Assembly: GCA_965221605.1 (NCBI GenBank)
Contig: CBDCSK010000016.1
Span: forward strand, 124,001-188,000
Length of the DNA: 64,000 nucleotides
Direction: 5' to 3'
Source: Aldehydirespirator sp965221605
Lineage (GTDB): Bacteria > Actinomycetota > Acidimicrobiia > Acidimicrobiales > Aldehydirespiratoraceae
This document shows positions 1 through 8,396 of this stretch, piece by piece (positions within the stretch are counted from its first letter, which is position 1; each line of letters starts with the position of its first letter). The translations under genes were made by a program, and so were the position numbers. The notes below the pieces were generated by a model. It did not search any database. It had not been told where the DNA came from and saw only the letters and a list, made by a program, of their open reading frames with translations.

Positions 1-1
1 G

Positions 2-1480
2 CGCCGGCACCCTCATGCGGAGGCGGTGGTCGACGGCGAGCGCCGTCTCAGCTGGAAGGCGCTGCACGGCAGGGTGATGAGGCTGGCCAACGCCCTGAGC
101 GCCGGACTTGAGGTCGAGGCGGGACAGAGGGCGTCGATGCTGTCCCACAACTGCCTCGAGTACTACGAGTTCTTCCACGCGACAGCAGCCGCGGGGGTTG
201 TGGCCGCACCGCTCAACCAGAGACTCGCGCCGGGCGAGCTGGCCGCCATCGTCGAGTTGGTCGACCCGCGGGTGATCCTGTGCGACGCCGACCATGCCGA
301 GCTGGCCGCCGAGTTGGCCGCGCCGGCCTCGTGCCCGGTGGTGCGAATTGGCGGCGACGATCCGCTCGGCTACGACCCTCTGCTGGCTTCGGCCAGCCCT
401 GCCGGCACCGGTTGGCGTCCCGACCCCGAGTCGGCCGCCACCATCTGCTTCACCGGAGGCACCACCGGGGTTCCCAAGGGCGTGATGATCCCTCACCGGT
501 CGCTGGCCGCCTGCGGGCCCCGCACGATGCTGTACCAGGGCCTGACGGGCTTCGACCGCCACCTCTTCGTGCGGCCGATGGCGATGGCTCCCGGTCACCG
601 GATGGCGGCCCAGCACGGCTTCTCGTCGGGCACCACCATCATCGCCCCCCGCTTCGAGCCCGGCCTCTTCCGCCGGCTGGCCGAGCAGGAGGGGGCGACG
701 ACCAGCCTGCTGACGCCCACCATGTTCCAGATGCTCCTGGCCGAGCCGGCCCCGGAGCACGAACTTGCGACGCTGCGGACCGTCGCCTACGGCGGCGCCC
801 CGTCCACACCCGATCTGATCTCGCGGGCGATGGAGGCGTTCCCCCATGTCGGGCTGCACCACGTGTACGGCGGGACCGAGGTGGCGGTAGCACTCCACCT
901 GGGGCCGGCCGAGCACCGGGCCGGCCTGCTCGATTCGGTGGGCCGGGAGGTTCCCGGAGTGGAGGTGCGCCTGGTCGACGAGGCCGGGCAACAGGTTCCC
1001 GACGGCGAAACGGGCGAGATCATCGTGCGAAGCAACGAGCTCTTCAGCGGGTACTGGCGAGACCCCGAGACCACCGCAGCCACCCTCCGCGACGGCTTCT
1101 GCTGGACCGGCGACCTGGGCGACCGGAACGAGCAGGGCTACGTGCGGGTGGTGGGCCGCAGCAAGGACGTGGTCATCAGCGGGGGCTTCAACGTCTACCC
1201 GATCGAGGTGGAGAACGTGCTGACCGGGCATCCGGCGGTGAGCGAGGCCGCGGTGATCGGGCTCCCTCACGAGCGGTGGGGCGAGGCCGTGCACGCGGTC
1301 GTGGTGGCCAGGCCGGGCGCGGAGACTTCGGAGTCCGAGCTGACCGCCTACTGCTCCGGCCGGATCGCGTCCTACAAGACCCCGAAGTCGATCGAGTTCG
1401 CCGAGGCCCTGCCCCGCACAACGGTCGGAAAGATCGACAAGGTCTCCCTTCGGGCCGAACGCCTCGACGAGGGGCCCTGA
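2..1480 (+). CDS. Acyl-CoA synthetase (AMP-binding family), 5' end cut by window
   Basis: Activates a carboxylic acid to its CoA thioester through an acyl-adenylate. The frame is open to the window edge, and residues before the first GTG at 26 (RRHPHAEAV) look like normal ligase sequence, so the true start lies outside. The core motifs are present: phosphate loop CFTGGTTGVPKG near 450-480, HVYGGTEV near 860, the WTGDLGD hinge region near 1100, and C-terminal catalytic lysine region TTVGKIDK near 1420-1440. Length fits the family with only the N-terminus missing. The substrate cannot be read from sequence. The next gene is convergent, so no operon partner is visible downstream. Confidence 0.92.
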   Translation, partial: RRHPHAEAVVDGERRLSWKALHGRVMRLANALSAGLEVEAGQRASMLSHNCLEYYEFFHATAAAGVVAAPLNQRLAPGELAAIVELVDPRVILCDADHAELAAELAAPASCPVVRIGGDDPLGYDPLLASASPAGTGWRPDPESAATICFTGGTTGVPKGVMIPHRSLAACGPRTMLYQGLTGFDRHLFVRPMAMAPGHRMAAQHGFSSGTTIIAPRFEPGLFRRLAEQEGATTSLLTPTMFQMLLAEPAPEHELATLRTVAYGGAPSTPDLISRAMEAFPHVGLHHVYGGTEVAVALHLGPAEHRAGLLDSVGREVPGVEVRLVDEAGQQVPDGETGEIIVRSNELFSGYWRDPETTAATLRDGFCWTGDLGDRNEQGYVRVVGRSKDVVISGGFNVYPIEVENVLTGHPAVSEAAVIGLPHERWGEAVHAVVVARPGAETSESELTAYCSGRIASYKTPKSIEFAEALPRTTVGKIDKVSLRAERLDEGP

Positions 1481-1501
1481 GCAGCCCTATGTCAAGCTCG
1501 C

Positions 1502-1554
1502 CTCAAATCTGTAGAGACTTCCTCCTATGTGACGGGTTTCGCTACATATTTGAG
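1502..1554. terminator. Imperfect inverted repeat between convergent genes
   Basis: Arms CTCAAATCTGTAG (1502-1514) and CTACATATTTGAG (1542-1554) pair at 12 of 13 positions around a 27-nt loop. The right arm overlaps the stop codon of the minus-strand NTF2-like gene. The position between two convergent genes suits a bidirectional terminator. The loop is long and there is no T-tract, so function is uncertain. The stretch is visibly more AT-rich than its surroundings. Confidence 0.3.
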
Positions 1555-2066
1555 TCGAGCAGGTTCCGGTCGGCCGGGTTCATGGCCACGGCCTCCACCT
1601 CGGCGATCCGCTCGACGAACCGCCACCTGCCGTCGGGATCCCTCACCAGCTGGTCGAGGTAGCGGCCGAAGGCCCGCACGAAGGGGGCGCCATCGTCGCC
1701 CGCGTCCAGGCGGGTGAAGTAGCTGCGAGCCGTCGCCCGATCGCCGTCAATGGCGATCACCGGCTCGAACAGCAGGTGCTTGTGCCAGAGGTGCGGGGCC
1801 CGGCTGTGGGCGGCGATGAAGGAGGCCAGGTCGTCGTAGCCCTCGAAGCGCCTGCTCGGCATGGTGCCCACCCGGTAGCGCACGTCGAAGGCCCCGCCGG
1901 CCGTGAAGCAGTCGAGCCAGTCCTCCTCGAGGCCGTAGTCGATGCTGTGGCCGTAGCGGTACAGGGTGTCCAGGACGGCCCGCTCGGCCATCAGCTGGGC
2001 CACCTGCACCCTCAAATCGGCCGTGCCGGAGTCGCCCACGTCTCCAGTAGATGGCCGCTCTCCCAT
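1542..2066 (-). CDS. NTF2-like / SnoaL-like family protein
   Basis: A 174-residue cone-fold protein. The N-terminal helix pattern LMAERAVLDTLYRYGHSID, followed by WLDCFTAGGAFDVRY, is typical of SnoaL/NTF2-like polyketide-cyclase or ring-hydroxylating beta-subunit relatives. Such proteins bind small hydrophobic substrates or act as isomerases or dehydratases. The ATG at 2066 is preferred over the one at 2090 because GGGGAG lies about 10 nt upstream of it and nothing similar precedes 2090. It is divergent from an LLM oxidoreductase with about 65 nt between starts. A distant paralog sits at 20666-21214. The exact reaction is unknown. Confidence 0.72.
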   Translation of the reverse strand: MGERPSTGDVGDSGTADLRVQVAQLMAERAVLDTLYRYGHSIDYGLEEDWLDCFTAGGAFDVRYRVGTMPSRRFEGYDDLASFIAAHSRAPHLWHKHLLFEPVIAIDGDRATARSYFTRLDAGDDGAPFVRAFGRYLDQLVRDPDGRWRFVERIAEVEAVAMNPADRNLLDSNM

Positions 2067-2131
2067 AGCATCGGCTCTCCCCGCCGGCATTGCCGGCCGG
2101 CGCGCTCGTAGAGAATGAAGGGTATTGGCCG

Positions 2132-3022
2132 ATGGACATCTCCATATTCGGATTCGACCGCTCGTTGGACGCCATAAGGGCCAACATCTCCAGGACGGAC
2201 AGGGAGGGGTTCAGCGGCTACTGGGTCCCCAACGGCCGCAGCTGCGACGCGCTGACGGCTCTGGCCGTGGCCGGCGCCGGAAGCGGCATCCGGCTCGGCA
2301 CCGCGGTCGTCCCGGTGCATCCCCGGCATCCGGCCGCTCTCGCCCAGCAGGCCCTGACCGCCAACCTGGCGCTCGACGGGCGCTTGGTGTTGGGCGTGGG
2401 GGTGGCCCACCGCTTCTTTGTGGAAGGGACTTGGGGCTTGAGCTTCGAGCGGCCGGTTGCCTACCTGGCCGAGTACCTCGACGCACTGCTGCCGCTGCTC
2501 AGCGGGCGGGGGGCGTCGGTGGCCGGCGAGCGGGTGACCATGAACGGAGAGCTGGCTCTCGACGCCCCGCCGTGCGATGTCTTCGTGGCCGCGCTCGGAC
2601 CCCGCATGCTGGAACTGGCCGGCCGGCTGACATCGGGAACCATCACCTGGATGGTCGGAGCCAGGACGATCCAGGAACTGACCGCGCCGGTCATCAACGA
2701 GGCCGCAGCCGCGGCCGGGCGGGACGCCCCCGAGGTGGTGGCGGGCCTGCCGGTGTGCGTCACCGGCGACGAGCGCGACGCCCGGGACCGCGCCGCCCGC
2801 TCGCTGCGGATGTACGGCGACCTGCCGTCGTACCGGGCGATGCTCGACCGCGAGGGGCTGGGCAGTCCTGGCGACGTGTGCGTGATCGGGACCGAGGAGC
2901 AGGTCGCAGAGCACCTGGCCGGCTACTTCGAGGCCGGTGCCACCAGCATCGCGGCCGCGCCCACCGGCAACCCCGGCGAGGTGGAGCGCACCCGGGCCTT
3001 TTTGGCCACGCTGGTTGCCTGA
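2132..3022 (+). CDS. LLM-class (luciferase-like) F420/flavin-dependent oxidoreductase
   Basis: A 296-residue TIM-barrel enzyme of the luciferase-like superfamily, whose actinobacterial members mostly use coenzyme F420 or FMN. The N-terminus MDISIFGFDRS gives the first barrel strand. The family signature of early RLGTAVVPVHPRHP and LDGRLVLGVGVAH is clear (about residues 55-95), and the C-terminus carries the typical EVERTRAFLATL helix. ATG 2132 is used, with AAGGG about 10 nt upstream. An in-frame ATG at 2090 would add an unrelated extension overlapping the divergent gene. Substrate unknown. Two more family members occur at 17916 and 29905. Confidence 0.87.
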   Translation: MDISIFGFDRSLDAIRANISRTDREGFSGYWVPNGRSCDALTALAVAGAGSGIRLGTAVVPVHPRHPAALAQQALTANLALDGRLVLGVGVAHRFFVEGTWGLSFERPVAYLAEYLDALLPLLSGRGASVAGERVTMNGELALDAPPCDVFVAALGPRMLELAGRLTSGTITWMVGARTIQELTAPVINEAAAAAGRDAPEVVAGLPVCVTGDERDARDRAARSLRMYGDLPSYRAMLDREGLGSPGDVCVIGTEEQVAEHLAGYFEAGATSIAAAPTGNPGEVERTRAFLATLVA

Positions 3023-3067
3023 CCAGCAGAGGTTCCGCGTCCAGGGTCCGAATCCAGACCGCGGCTC

Positions 3068-3787
3068 TCAGGAGTGGGAGTCGTAGCGCTCGGGCGTCGC
3101 CGGGACGTACGAGCCCCGAAGGTGGATCGTCGCGACCGGCTCTCCCAGATCAGCCTCGATCTCTCCGGCCCGCTCCTGGACGTCGAGCGGCTCCGCTGCG
3201 GTGAACCAGACATGGACGAACAGGTGATGGTCCTCCTCCTTCATGGGCATGAAGGTGAAGGCTCCGGAGACATCGCCTCCGGCGAGCAGGCGAGGCATGA
3301 ACTCCTCGTCATGGCGCCGGGCCCAGGCCGCCATCTCAGTCGGGTACTGGCCCAGCGTGGCCACCACCCCTTGGTGGGGAGCCAGCGGCACCGCGTCGGC
3401 CGACAGCACCGACTCGGGCGGGATGTAGGCCCGCACGACGTGGACGCGGTCGCGCCACACCGCGCGGAAGTCCCGGTTGATGGGCTCGCAGCGTCCTAGG
3501 AGCCGGAGCCGCTCGCGCACGACGGTCATGTCGTAGAGCAGCTGCTCGGCCCCCACGGTGCTCCAGTACATGGCCAGGTAGTGGGTGCCGGACTCGGCCA
3601 GGCCGCCGGAGAGAACTTGCTGGGCCGCCAGCCGCCGCGGTTCCGCCACGTAGCGGACCGAGTGGTAGATGTGGTCGATCTGGGCGTGGTTCTCGGGCCG
3701 GTGATCGGCGTCGTGCCACACGTTGAAGGCCCGGTGGCGGCCCGGCGGGCACGTCAAGAACGCCGTCAGCGCCGACGCTGCCTTCAT
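3068..3787 (-). CDS. Uncharacterised protein, probable tandem dimeric alpha/beta-barrel (EthD-like)
   Basis: A 239-residue protein from ATG 3787. The stretch RHRAFNVWHDADHRPE near residue 20 resembles the W-x-D-x-H-x-P region of EthD-like ferredoxin-fold domains, and AAWARRHDEEFMPRLLAG near residue 165 looks like a second, weaker copy. A two-domain barrel is therefore inferred. ATG 3820 is in frame, but 3787 is favoured because the stop of an upstream 26-codon mini-ORF overlaps it as ATGA. It is the last gene of the minus operon amidohydrolase-P450-CapA-SDR. No catalytic role can be assigned. Confidence 0.6.
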   Translation of the reverse strand: MKAASALTAFLTCPPGRHRAFNVWHDADHRPENHAQIDHIYHSVRYVAEPRRLAAQQVLSGGLAESGTHYLAMYWSTVGAEQLLYDMTVVRERLRLLGRCEPINRDFRAVWRDRVHVVRAYIPPESVLSADAVPLAPHQGVVATLGQYPTEMAAWARRHDEEFMPRLLAGGDVSGAFTFMPMKEEDHHLFVHVWFTAAEPLDVQERAGEIEADLGEPVATIHLRGSYVPATPERYDSHS

Positions 3788-3864
3788 TCGCAGCCGCTTC
3801 CCGGCCGCGGCGGCCAGCATCGGGCTCCGGTCCTCAGGCGCAGCGGCGGCGACATCTCCGTCAT
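3784..3864 (-). CDS. Bridging mini-ORF (26 aa) between SDR and barrel protein
   Basis: ATG 3864 is preceded by a strong AGGGAGG ribosome site just after the SDR stop. The ORF stays open for 26 codons and its TGA (3784-3786) overlaps the next gene's ATG (3785-3787) as ATGA. A 6-codon frame starting at GTG 3881, which overlaps the SDR stop as GTGA, ends on this mini-ORF's own ATG. The whole gap is thus a chain of overlapping stop/start pairs. The peptide (starts MTEMSPPL) is Arg/Pro-rich and resembles nothing known. Its likely role is translational coupling. Confidence 0.38.
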   Translation of the reverse strand: MTEMSPPLRLRTGARCWPPRPGSGCE

Positions 3865-3877
3865 CGCCCGCCTCCCT

Positions 3878-4657
3878 TCACCGGGACCGTCCGGCATGGG
3901 AGGCTCCGTCCACCAGCAGGGCCACCCCGGCCACGTACGACGCCCGGTCCGAGCAGAGCCACACGATCGTCTCGGCCAGCTCGGAGGGCTCGCCCAGCCT
4001 CTTCATCGGAGCCGATTCAAGCGCTCGCGACGCGGCACCGGGGTTGCGGCGGTAGTAGTCCTCCAGCATCGGCGTCCGCGTCCGTCCGGGCAGCACTGCG
4101 TTGATGCGGATGTTGGATCCGGCGTACTCGACGGCCGCGGTCCGGGTCAGGTGAACCACCGCTGACTTGGAGGCGCCGTAGGCGCTCAGCCCGGGATGGG
4201 GCTCGGTCGCTGCGCCCGACGCCACGTTGACGATGGCACCGCCGCCACCGGCCAGCATGGCGCCCACCTCAGCTTGCATGCACAGGAACACCCCGTCGAG
4301 GTTGACCGCCATCACCGCGCGCCACTCGTCGGCGGCAAGCTCCCCGACCGGCGCCATCGTCCCTCTGACGCCCGCGCAGTTGACCGCGGCGTCGAGGGAC
4401 CCGTGGGCATCGACGATCCCGTCCACCACGCCGCGGGCTGCGGTCGGCTCCGACACGTCCATGGTCACCGCCTCGGCGGCGCCGCCGGACGCCGCGATCA
4501 GGCCGGCCGTCTCCGACGCTGACGGACCGTCGATGTCGGCCGCCACCACCAGGCGGGCCCCCTCGGCCGCGAACAGCATGGCGGTGGCCCTGCCGATGCC
4601 GGAGCCCGCCCCGGTCACGAGGGCCACCTTGCCGAGAGCCAGACTCGCGCCGCTCAC
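3878..4657 (-). CDS. Short-chain dehydrogenase/reductase
   Basis: A 259-residue classical SDR. TGAGSGIG near residue 14 binds NAD(P), NCAG is the variant NNAG motif, and the YGASK near residue 155 gives the catalytic Tyr and Lys. The C-terminus VAGVALLVDGA is typical. It oxidises or reduces a hydroxyl/keto group on an unknown substrate. The GTG start at 4657 overlaps the CapA-like gene's TGA by 4 nt (GTGA), so the two are translationally coupled. Its own stop carries the GTGA that begins the bridging chain to the next gene. Confidence 0.92.
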   Translation of the reverse strand: MSGASLALGKVALVTGAGSGIGRATAMLFAAEGARLVVAADIDGPSASETAGLIAASGGAAEAVTMDVSEPTAARGVVDGIVDAHGSLDAAVNCAGVRGTMAPVGELAADEWRAVMAVNLDGVFLCMQAEVGAMLAGGGGAIVNVASGAATEPHPGLSAYGASKSAVVHLTRTAAVEYAGSNIRINAVLPGRTRTPMLEDYYRRNPGAASRALESAPMKRLGEPSELAETIVWLCSDRASYVAGVALLVDGASHAGRSR

Positions 4658-5856
4658 GGCTGGATACCGGTGTCGATGAGAACGTCGTCGGCACGCCGGA
4701 CGAAGCTGGTGTCGAACCCGACCGCAGCCGTGATCTCGGAGACGTAGCCGGCCACATCGTCGAAGCGGTCGTGGACACCGGTGAGGGCCTCGGGCTCGCC
4801 CGTAGGCGTGATGTAGCAGGGAACGTAGGAGACCTCCCGGATGCTGCCGCCGCTGATCCGGCAGCGGGCGATCATGGTGCGGCGGGAGTCGGGATGGAAC
4901 GGGTACCCCGGCGATTCGTCCCGCCAGCCGAACTTGTACTCGGGGTAGAGGCCCTGCATCTCCAGCAGCGCCGGGCTCTCGGTGCCCGGCACGGCGTTGT
5001 GGGCGCAGTCGACCGCGAAGTTGCCCAGCCCGTGGAAGATCACCCTGCCCCGGTAGACCTGCACCGCCTTGAGGATGTGCTGGTGGTGGCCGAGCACCAG
5101 GTCGGCCCCGGCGTCGATGGCCGCGTGGGCTGCCTCCGTCTCGTAGTCCGCGATCACGACCGGGCTGAAGTGCACCCCCCAGTGGGGCGACACGACGACC
5201 ACGTCGGCAGCGTCCTTGGCCCTGCGCACGTCGCCGACCAGGGCGTCGAGGTCCTCGTCGTGCACGAAGGTGCGGATCTCGGGTTGGCTGCCGGGCTGCT
5301 CGGTCTCGATCTGGTGGTAGTGGGTGTACGCCCGCAACGGCGCGCAGCCCGGCTTGCCGCGGCCGGCCTCGTAGCCGGGGAACAGGATCGACGAGTACCC
5401 GAGGAAGGCGATCCTGGTGCCGTTGCACTCGACGATGGCCGGTTGCCGGGCCGCGGCCAGGTCCCCGCCCGCGCCGCACACCGCGATGTCGAGGTCGTCC
5501 AGCACCTCCAGCGTCCGGAAGAAGGCGTCGTATCCGGAGTCGAGGTGATGGTTGTTGGCGAACGTCACCGCATCGAAGCCGGCCCCCGCCAGTGCCTGGG
5601 CGTTGCGGGGATGGGCCCTGATCTCGCCCCGGGCGGCCGGGTTGCGGGCCCCGTCCTCGGAGTAGACCGACTCGCAGTTGCCGAACGTGACGTCGGCGTC
5701 GACGAGCACGTCGCGGCAGTGGTCGAACACGCTGGCGGGCTCGTCCCGGTTGATCATCAGGTCGCCGACCGCGGCCACCACGACGTCGCCACCGGAGTGG
5801 GGCACCGCCCCCGCCTCTGATGCGGCCGGTCCGCCCTCCGGCCTGGAGATCACCAT
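4654..5856 (-). CDS. CapA-family metallophosphoesterase-like protein
   Basis: A 400-residue protein with the CapA/PGA-synthesis fold related to calcineurin-type phosphoesterases. Motifs in order are GDLMIN (31-36), NCES (60-63), NNHHLDSG (101-108), then HWGVHFSP, LGHHQHILK and FHGLGNF. These supply the expected metal-ligand His, Asp and Asn residues. No signal peptide is visible, so it is probably cytoplasmic, unlike capsule-associated CapA. It overlaps the P450 gene upstream by 7 nt and the SDR downstream by 4 nt. Co-expression with catabolic enzymes suggests hydrolysis of a pathway intermediate rather than capsule synthesis; this is inference. Confidence 0.86.
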   Translation of the reverse strand: MVISRPEGGPAASEAGAVPHSGGDVVVAAVGDLMINRDEPASVFDHCRDVLVDADVTFGNCESVYSEDGARNPAARGEIRAHPRNAQALAGAGFDAVTFANNHHLDSGYDAFFRTLEVLDDLDIAVCGAGGDLAAARQPAIVECNGTRIAFLGYSSILFPGYEAGRGKPGCAPLRAYTHYHQIETEQPGSQPEIRTFVHDEDLDALVGDVRRAKDAADVVVVSPHWGVHFSPVVIADYETEAAHAAIDAGADLVLGHHQHILKAVQVYRGRVIFHGLGNFAVDCAHNAVPGTESPALLEMQGLYPEYKFGWRDESPGYPFHPDSRRTMIARCRISGGSIREVSYVPCYITPTGEPEALTGVHDRFDDVAGYVSEITAAVGFDTSFVRRADDVLIDTGIQP

Positions 5857-7109
5857 GAGACCGGGAGCTCCGCCGGCGCGGTGATGAGGGCGCTGTCACG
5901 GTACGGCAGCTCTGACGGCGCCGCGTCCAGCCTCAGCCCCGGCAGCCGGGTGGTGAGCGCGCCGAGCGCGATCTGGACCTCGACGCGGGCCAGGGAGGCT
6001 CCAAGGCAGAAGTGGGTCCCGAAGCCGAACGACAGGTGACGGTTCCCGGCCGCGGGCCGGGACAGGTCGAAGTCGTCGGGCTGGGCGAAGGCCCACGGAT
6101 CGCGGTTGGACCCGGCCAGCGTGAGTATCACCAGCGAGCCGGCCGGAATGGTCACACCGGCGTAGGTGACATCGGTGACTGCCAGCCGGCTCAGGCTGAC
6201 CTGGACCGGGGACCGGTACCGCAGGATCTCCTCGGTGGCGTCGGCGATCAGACCCGGATCCTGCACCAGCCGCCGGTACCGCTCCGGCGCGGCCAGCAGG
6301 TCCAGGACTCCGTTGGCGATGGTGTTGGCGGTGGTGTCGTGACCGCCCCCGATCATCTCCACGATCATGGCCACCAGCTCGGTCTCGTCCATCTGGTCGC
6401 CGGAGGCCTCGACTTCGATCAGGTGGCTGACCAGGTCGTCAGCCGGGTTGTCCCGGCGACGCTCGATCAGCGTCCGGACGTAGTCCCCGAACTCGATCAG
6501 CGCTCGAGCGCCCCGGCGGCGCTGCTCGTCACCGTCCACCCCGACGATGGCCCGGTTGTTGAGCACCTGGGTCCATTCCTCAAAGAGGTGGTGGTCGGTG
6601 TGGGGAACCCCGAGCAGGCCGCAGATGACGCGCTCCGGCACCGGATAGCAGAAGGCAGGGACCAGGTCGGCCGACCCGCGGGGCTCCATAGCGTCGATGA
6701 GTTCGTCGACGGTCTGCTGGATCAGCGGGCGCCAACGGTCGACGGCCCGGGGCGTGAAGGAGCGGTTGACCAGCTTGCGGCGCCGGGTGTGGGTCTCCCC
6801 GTCGCTGTTGACGAGACGTCCCCGGAACAGCTCCACCGCCGGGCCCGGCTCGAACAGCGTGGCCGCGGTCTCGTATCCGGCCGCGCCCCGGCTGAGACGC
6901 TCGTCGCGGATGGCGTCCATCACCAGGTCGTAGCCGGAGATGATCCACGCCCCGGTGTCGCTGCGGTGCACGGGCTCGGCCTCGCGCAGCTCCCGGAGCA
7001 GGCTGTGAGGGTCGCGCCGGCAGCGGGGATCGGTGAGATAGCCGCCCGAGCGCTGGGTCAGGGTTGCCGGCTCGTCGAGCGGATTGTCGCCGGCCACGCC
7101 CGCGGTCAC
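5850..7109 (-). CDS. Cytochrome P450
   Basis: A 419-residue soluble bacterial P450. The I-helix oxygen-activation motif GGGHDTT is near residues 255-261, the ExxR pair is in EEILRYRSP, and the haem loop FGFGTHFCLG places the ligand Cys at about residue 368. There is no membrane anchor. GTG 7109 is chosen because it overlaps the upstream amidohydrolase TGA by 4 nt. A longer ATG start at 7163 would run into that gene. Monooxygenation of a hydrophobic substrate is the family role. No ferredoxin or reductase is adjacent, so electrons must come from elsewhere. Confidence 0.94.
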   Translation of the reverse strand: MTAGVAGDNPLDEPATLTQRSGGYLTDPRCRRDPHSLLRELREAEPVHRSDTGAWIISGYDLVMDAIRDERLSRGAAGYETAATLFEPGPAVELFRGRLVNSDGETHTRRRKLVNRSFTPRAVDRWRPLIQQTVDELIDAMEPRGSADLVPAFCYPVPERVICGLLGVPHTDHHLFEEWTQVLNNRAIVGVDGDEQRRRGARALIEFGDYVRTLIERRRDNPADDLVSHLIEVEASGDQMDETELVAMIVEMIGGGHDTTANTIANGVLDLLAAPERYRRLVQDPGLIADATEEILRYRSPVQVSLSRLAVTDVTYAGVTIPAGSLVILTLAGSNRDPWAFAQPDDFDLSRPAAGNRHLSFGFGTHFCLGASLARVEVQIALGALTTRLPGLRLDAAPSELPYRDSALITAPAELPVSW

Positions 7110-8281
7110 TGGAGCGTGAGGTGGTAGAGATTGGCCGCGTTGTCGTGCAGCACCTTCCGGCACACGTCCTCGGGCACACCCTCAAGGCTCTCGAGGATGG
7201 TCTCGCGCGGGGTCTTGGCCGAGGAGGCCGGTCCGGGGGAGAGGCTCGTGGGATGCGGGTAGTCGCTCTCGAAGGTGATGTTGTCGGCGTAGAGCTCGAT
7301 CATCCGGTTGACGGTGTCCTTCTCGAACCAGAAGCTGCCGTACACCTGGCGCCGGAAGTAGAAGCTGGGCAGCTCCATCTCGGGGTAGGCCTTGGACGCT
7401 CCGGAGTTGTGCCACTGCCAGTCCAGAGCCTCGACGTAGTAGGGGATCCAGCCGAACCCGCTCTCGACCAGCACGAACTTCAGGTCGGGATACTGGTGGC
7501 ACACCCCGAACAGGGTGAGGTCGGCAAGAGTCTCGGCGTTGCCGAGATACGACATGGCGCTGAGCTTGGCGTAGTCGGAGCGGGCCGCCTTCGCGCTGAG
7601 CATGCTCTTGAAGTCATCCTCACCGAACTCCTGGAACCCGACGTGGAAGTTGAGCGACATGCCGGTCTCCTGAGCGACCGAGAACAGCGGCTCCCAGTGG
7701 GGGTCCTGCAGGGGAGGAAGGCCGATCTTGTACGGCTTGGACAGGAAGCACACGCCGTGGTGGCCCTTGTCCCGGCAGCGCAGGAGTTCGGCGATACTCG
7801 CCTCGACGTCCCAGTAGGGCAGGACCGACAGCAGCACGAACCGCCGCGGGTCGACGCTGGCGAAGTCGGTCAGGAAGTCGTTGTACGCCCTGATGGACTC
7901 CATGATCAACTCGTCGTCGCCCATGGCCCGGAAGGCATGCCCCGAGAAGGTGAGCAGGTTCGGATAGAGGGCCTGGGCCCAGATCCCGAAGTCGTCCATC
8001 CGGGCCAGCCGGGCCTCGGGGTTCCAGGCACCGGGCTCGGCCTCCTCGAGCGTCCGCGGGTGTGACGGGGGAGGCTCGTGCCAGCCGGCGGTCGCCCAGT
8101 TGGCCACCCCGGTCAGGCGCTTGCCGCCGATCAGCCAGCGCATCTCGTCCCGCCGCTCGTCCAGGACGAGGTGGGGAATGCGGTCCCCCCACTTCCTCTC
8201 CGACATGCGGGAAGTCCACAGATCGGGCGGCTCCATCACGTGGCTGTCGGTGTCGATGATCGGGATGTCGGTGAGAGCCAT
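7106..8281 (-). CDS. Amidohydrolase-2 family metal-dependent hydrolase
   Basis: A 391-residue TIM-barrel hydrolase/decarboxylase of the amidohydrolase-2 (ACMSD-like) group. The metal-binding N-terminus IIDTDSHVMEP is at residues 7-17 and the conserved Asp lies in FESDYPHPTS near the C-terminus. Both halves of the active site are therefore intact. ATG 8281 has GAGGA about 10 nt upstream. A longer in-frame extension is rejected because it runs through the divergent gene's 5' end. It heads the minus operon with P450, CapA-like protein and SDR. Canonical relatives are at 26981 and 61448, degenerate ones at 18908 and 24669. Confidence 0.9.
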   Translation of the reverse strand: MALTDIPIIDTDSHVMEPPDLWTSRMSERKWGDRIPHLVLDERRDEMRWLIGGKRLTGVANWATAGWHEPPPSHPRTLEEAEPGAWNPEARLARMDDFGIWAQALYPNLLTFSGHAFRAMGDDELIMESIRAYNDFLTDFASVDPRRFVLLSVLPYWDVEASIAELLRCRDKGHHGVCFLSKPYKIGLPPLQDPHWEPLFSVAQETGMSLNFHVGFQEFGEDDFKSMLSAKAARSDYAKLSAMSYLGNAETLADLTLFGVCHQYPDLKFVLVESGFGWIPYYVEALDWQWHNSGASKAYPEMELPSFYFRRQVYGSFWFEKDTVNRMIELYADNITFESDYPHPTSLSPGPASSAKTPRETILESLEGVPEDVCRKVLHDNAANLYHLTLQ

Positions 8282-8396
8282 GGTGTAGGAGTCCTCTACA
8301 ACGACGATGCGGCGGCGGATACCTGATCGGGCCCGGTGGGCTGCGAAACGAGCTCCCCAATGCCGGAGCCAATCTATGACTATCATACGCTGAATC
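8282..8396. promoter_or_regulatory. Divergent promoter region
   Basis: This 115-nt region separates two divergent operons. A -10-like TATCAT (8381-8386) ends 10 nt before the GTG start at 8397, compatible with leaderless or near-leaderless transcription of the plus operon. A similar TATCAT occurs upstream of the amidohydrolase at 26981. No clear -35 box or operator palindrome is visible. Confidence 0.35.

Noticed and set aside
3820..3820. ATG 3820 as start of the barrel protein
   Set aside because: No ribosome site precedes it, while ATG 3787 is overlapped by the stop of a mini-ORF with a strong ribosome site.
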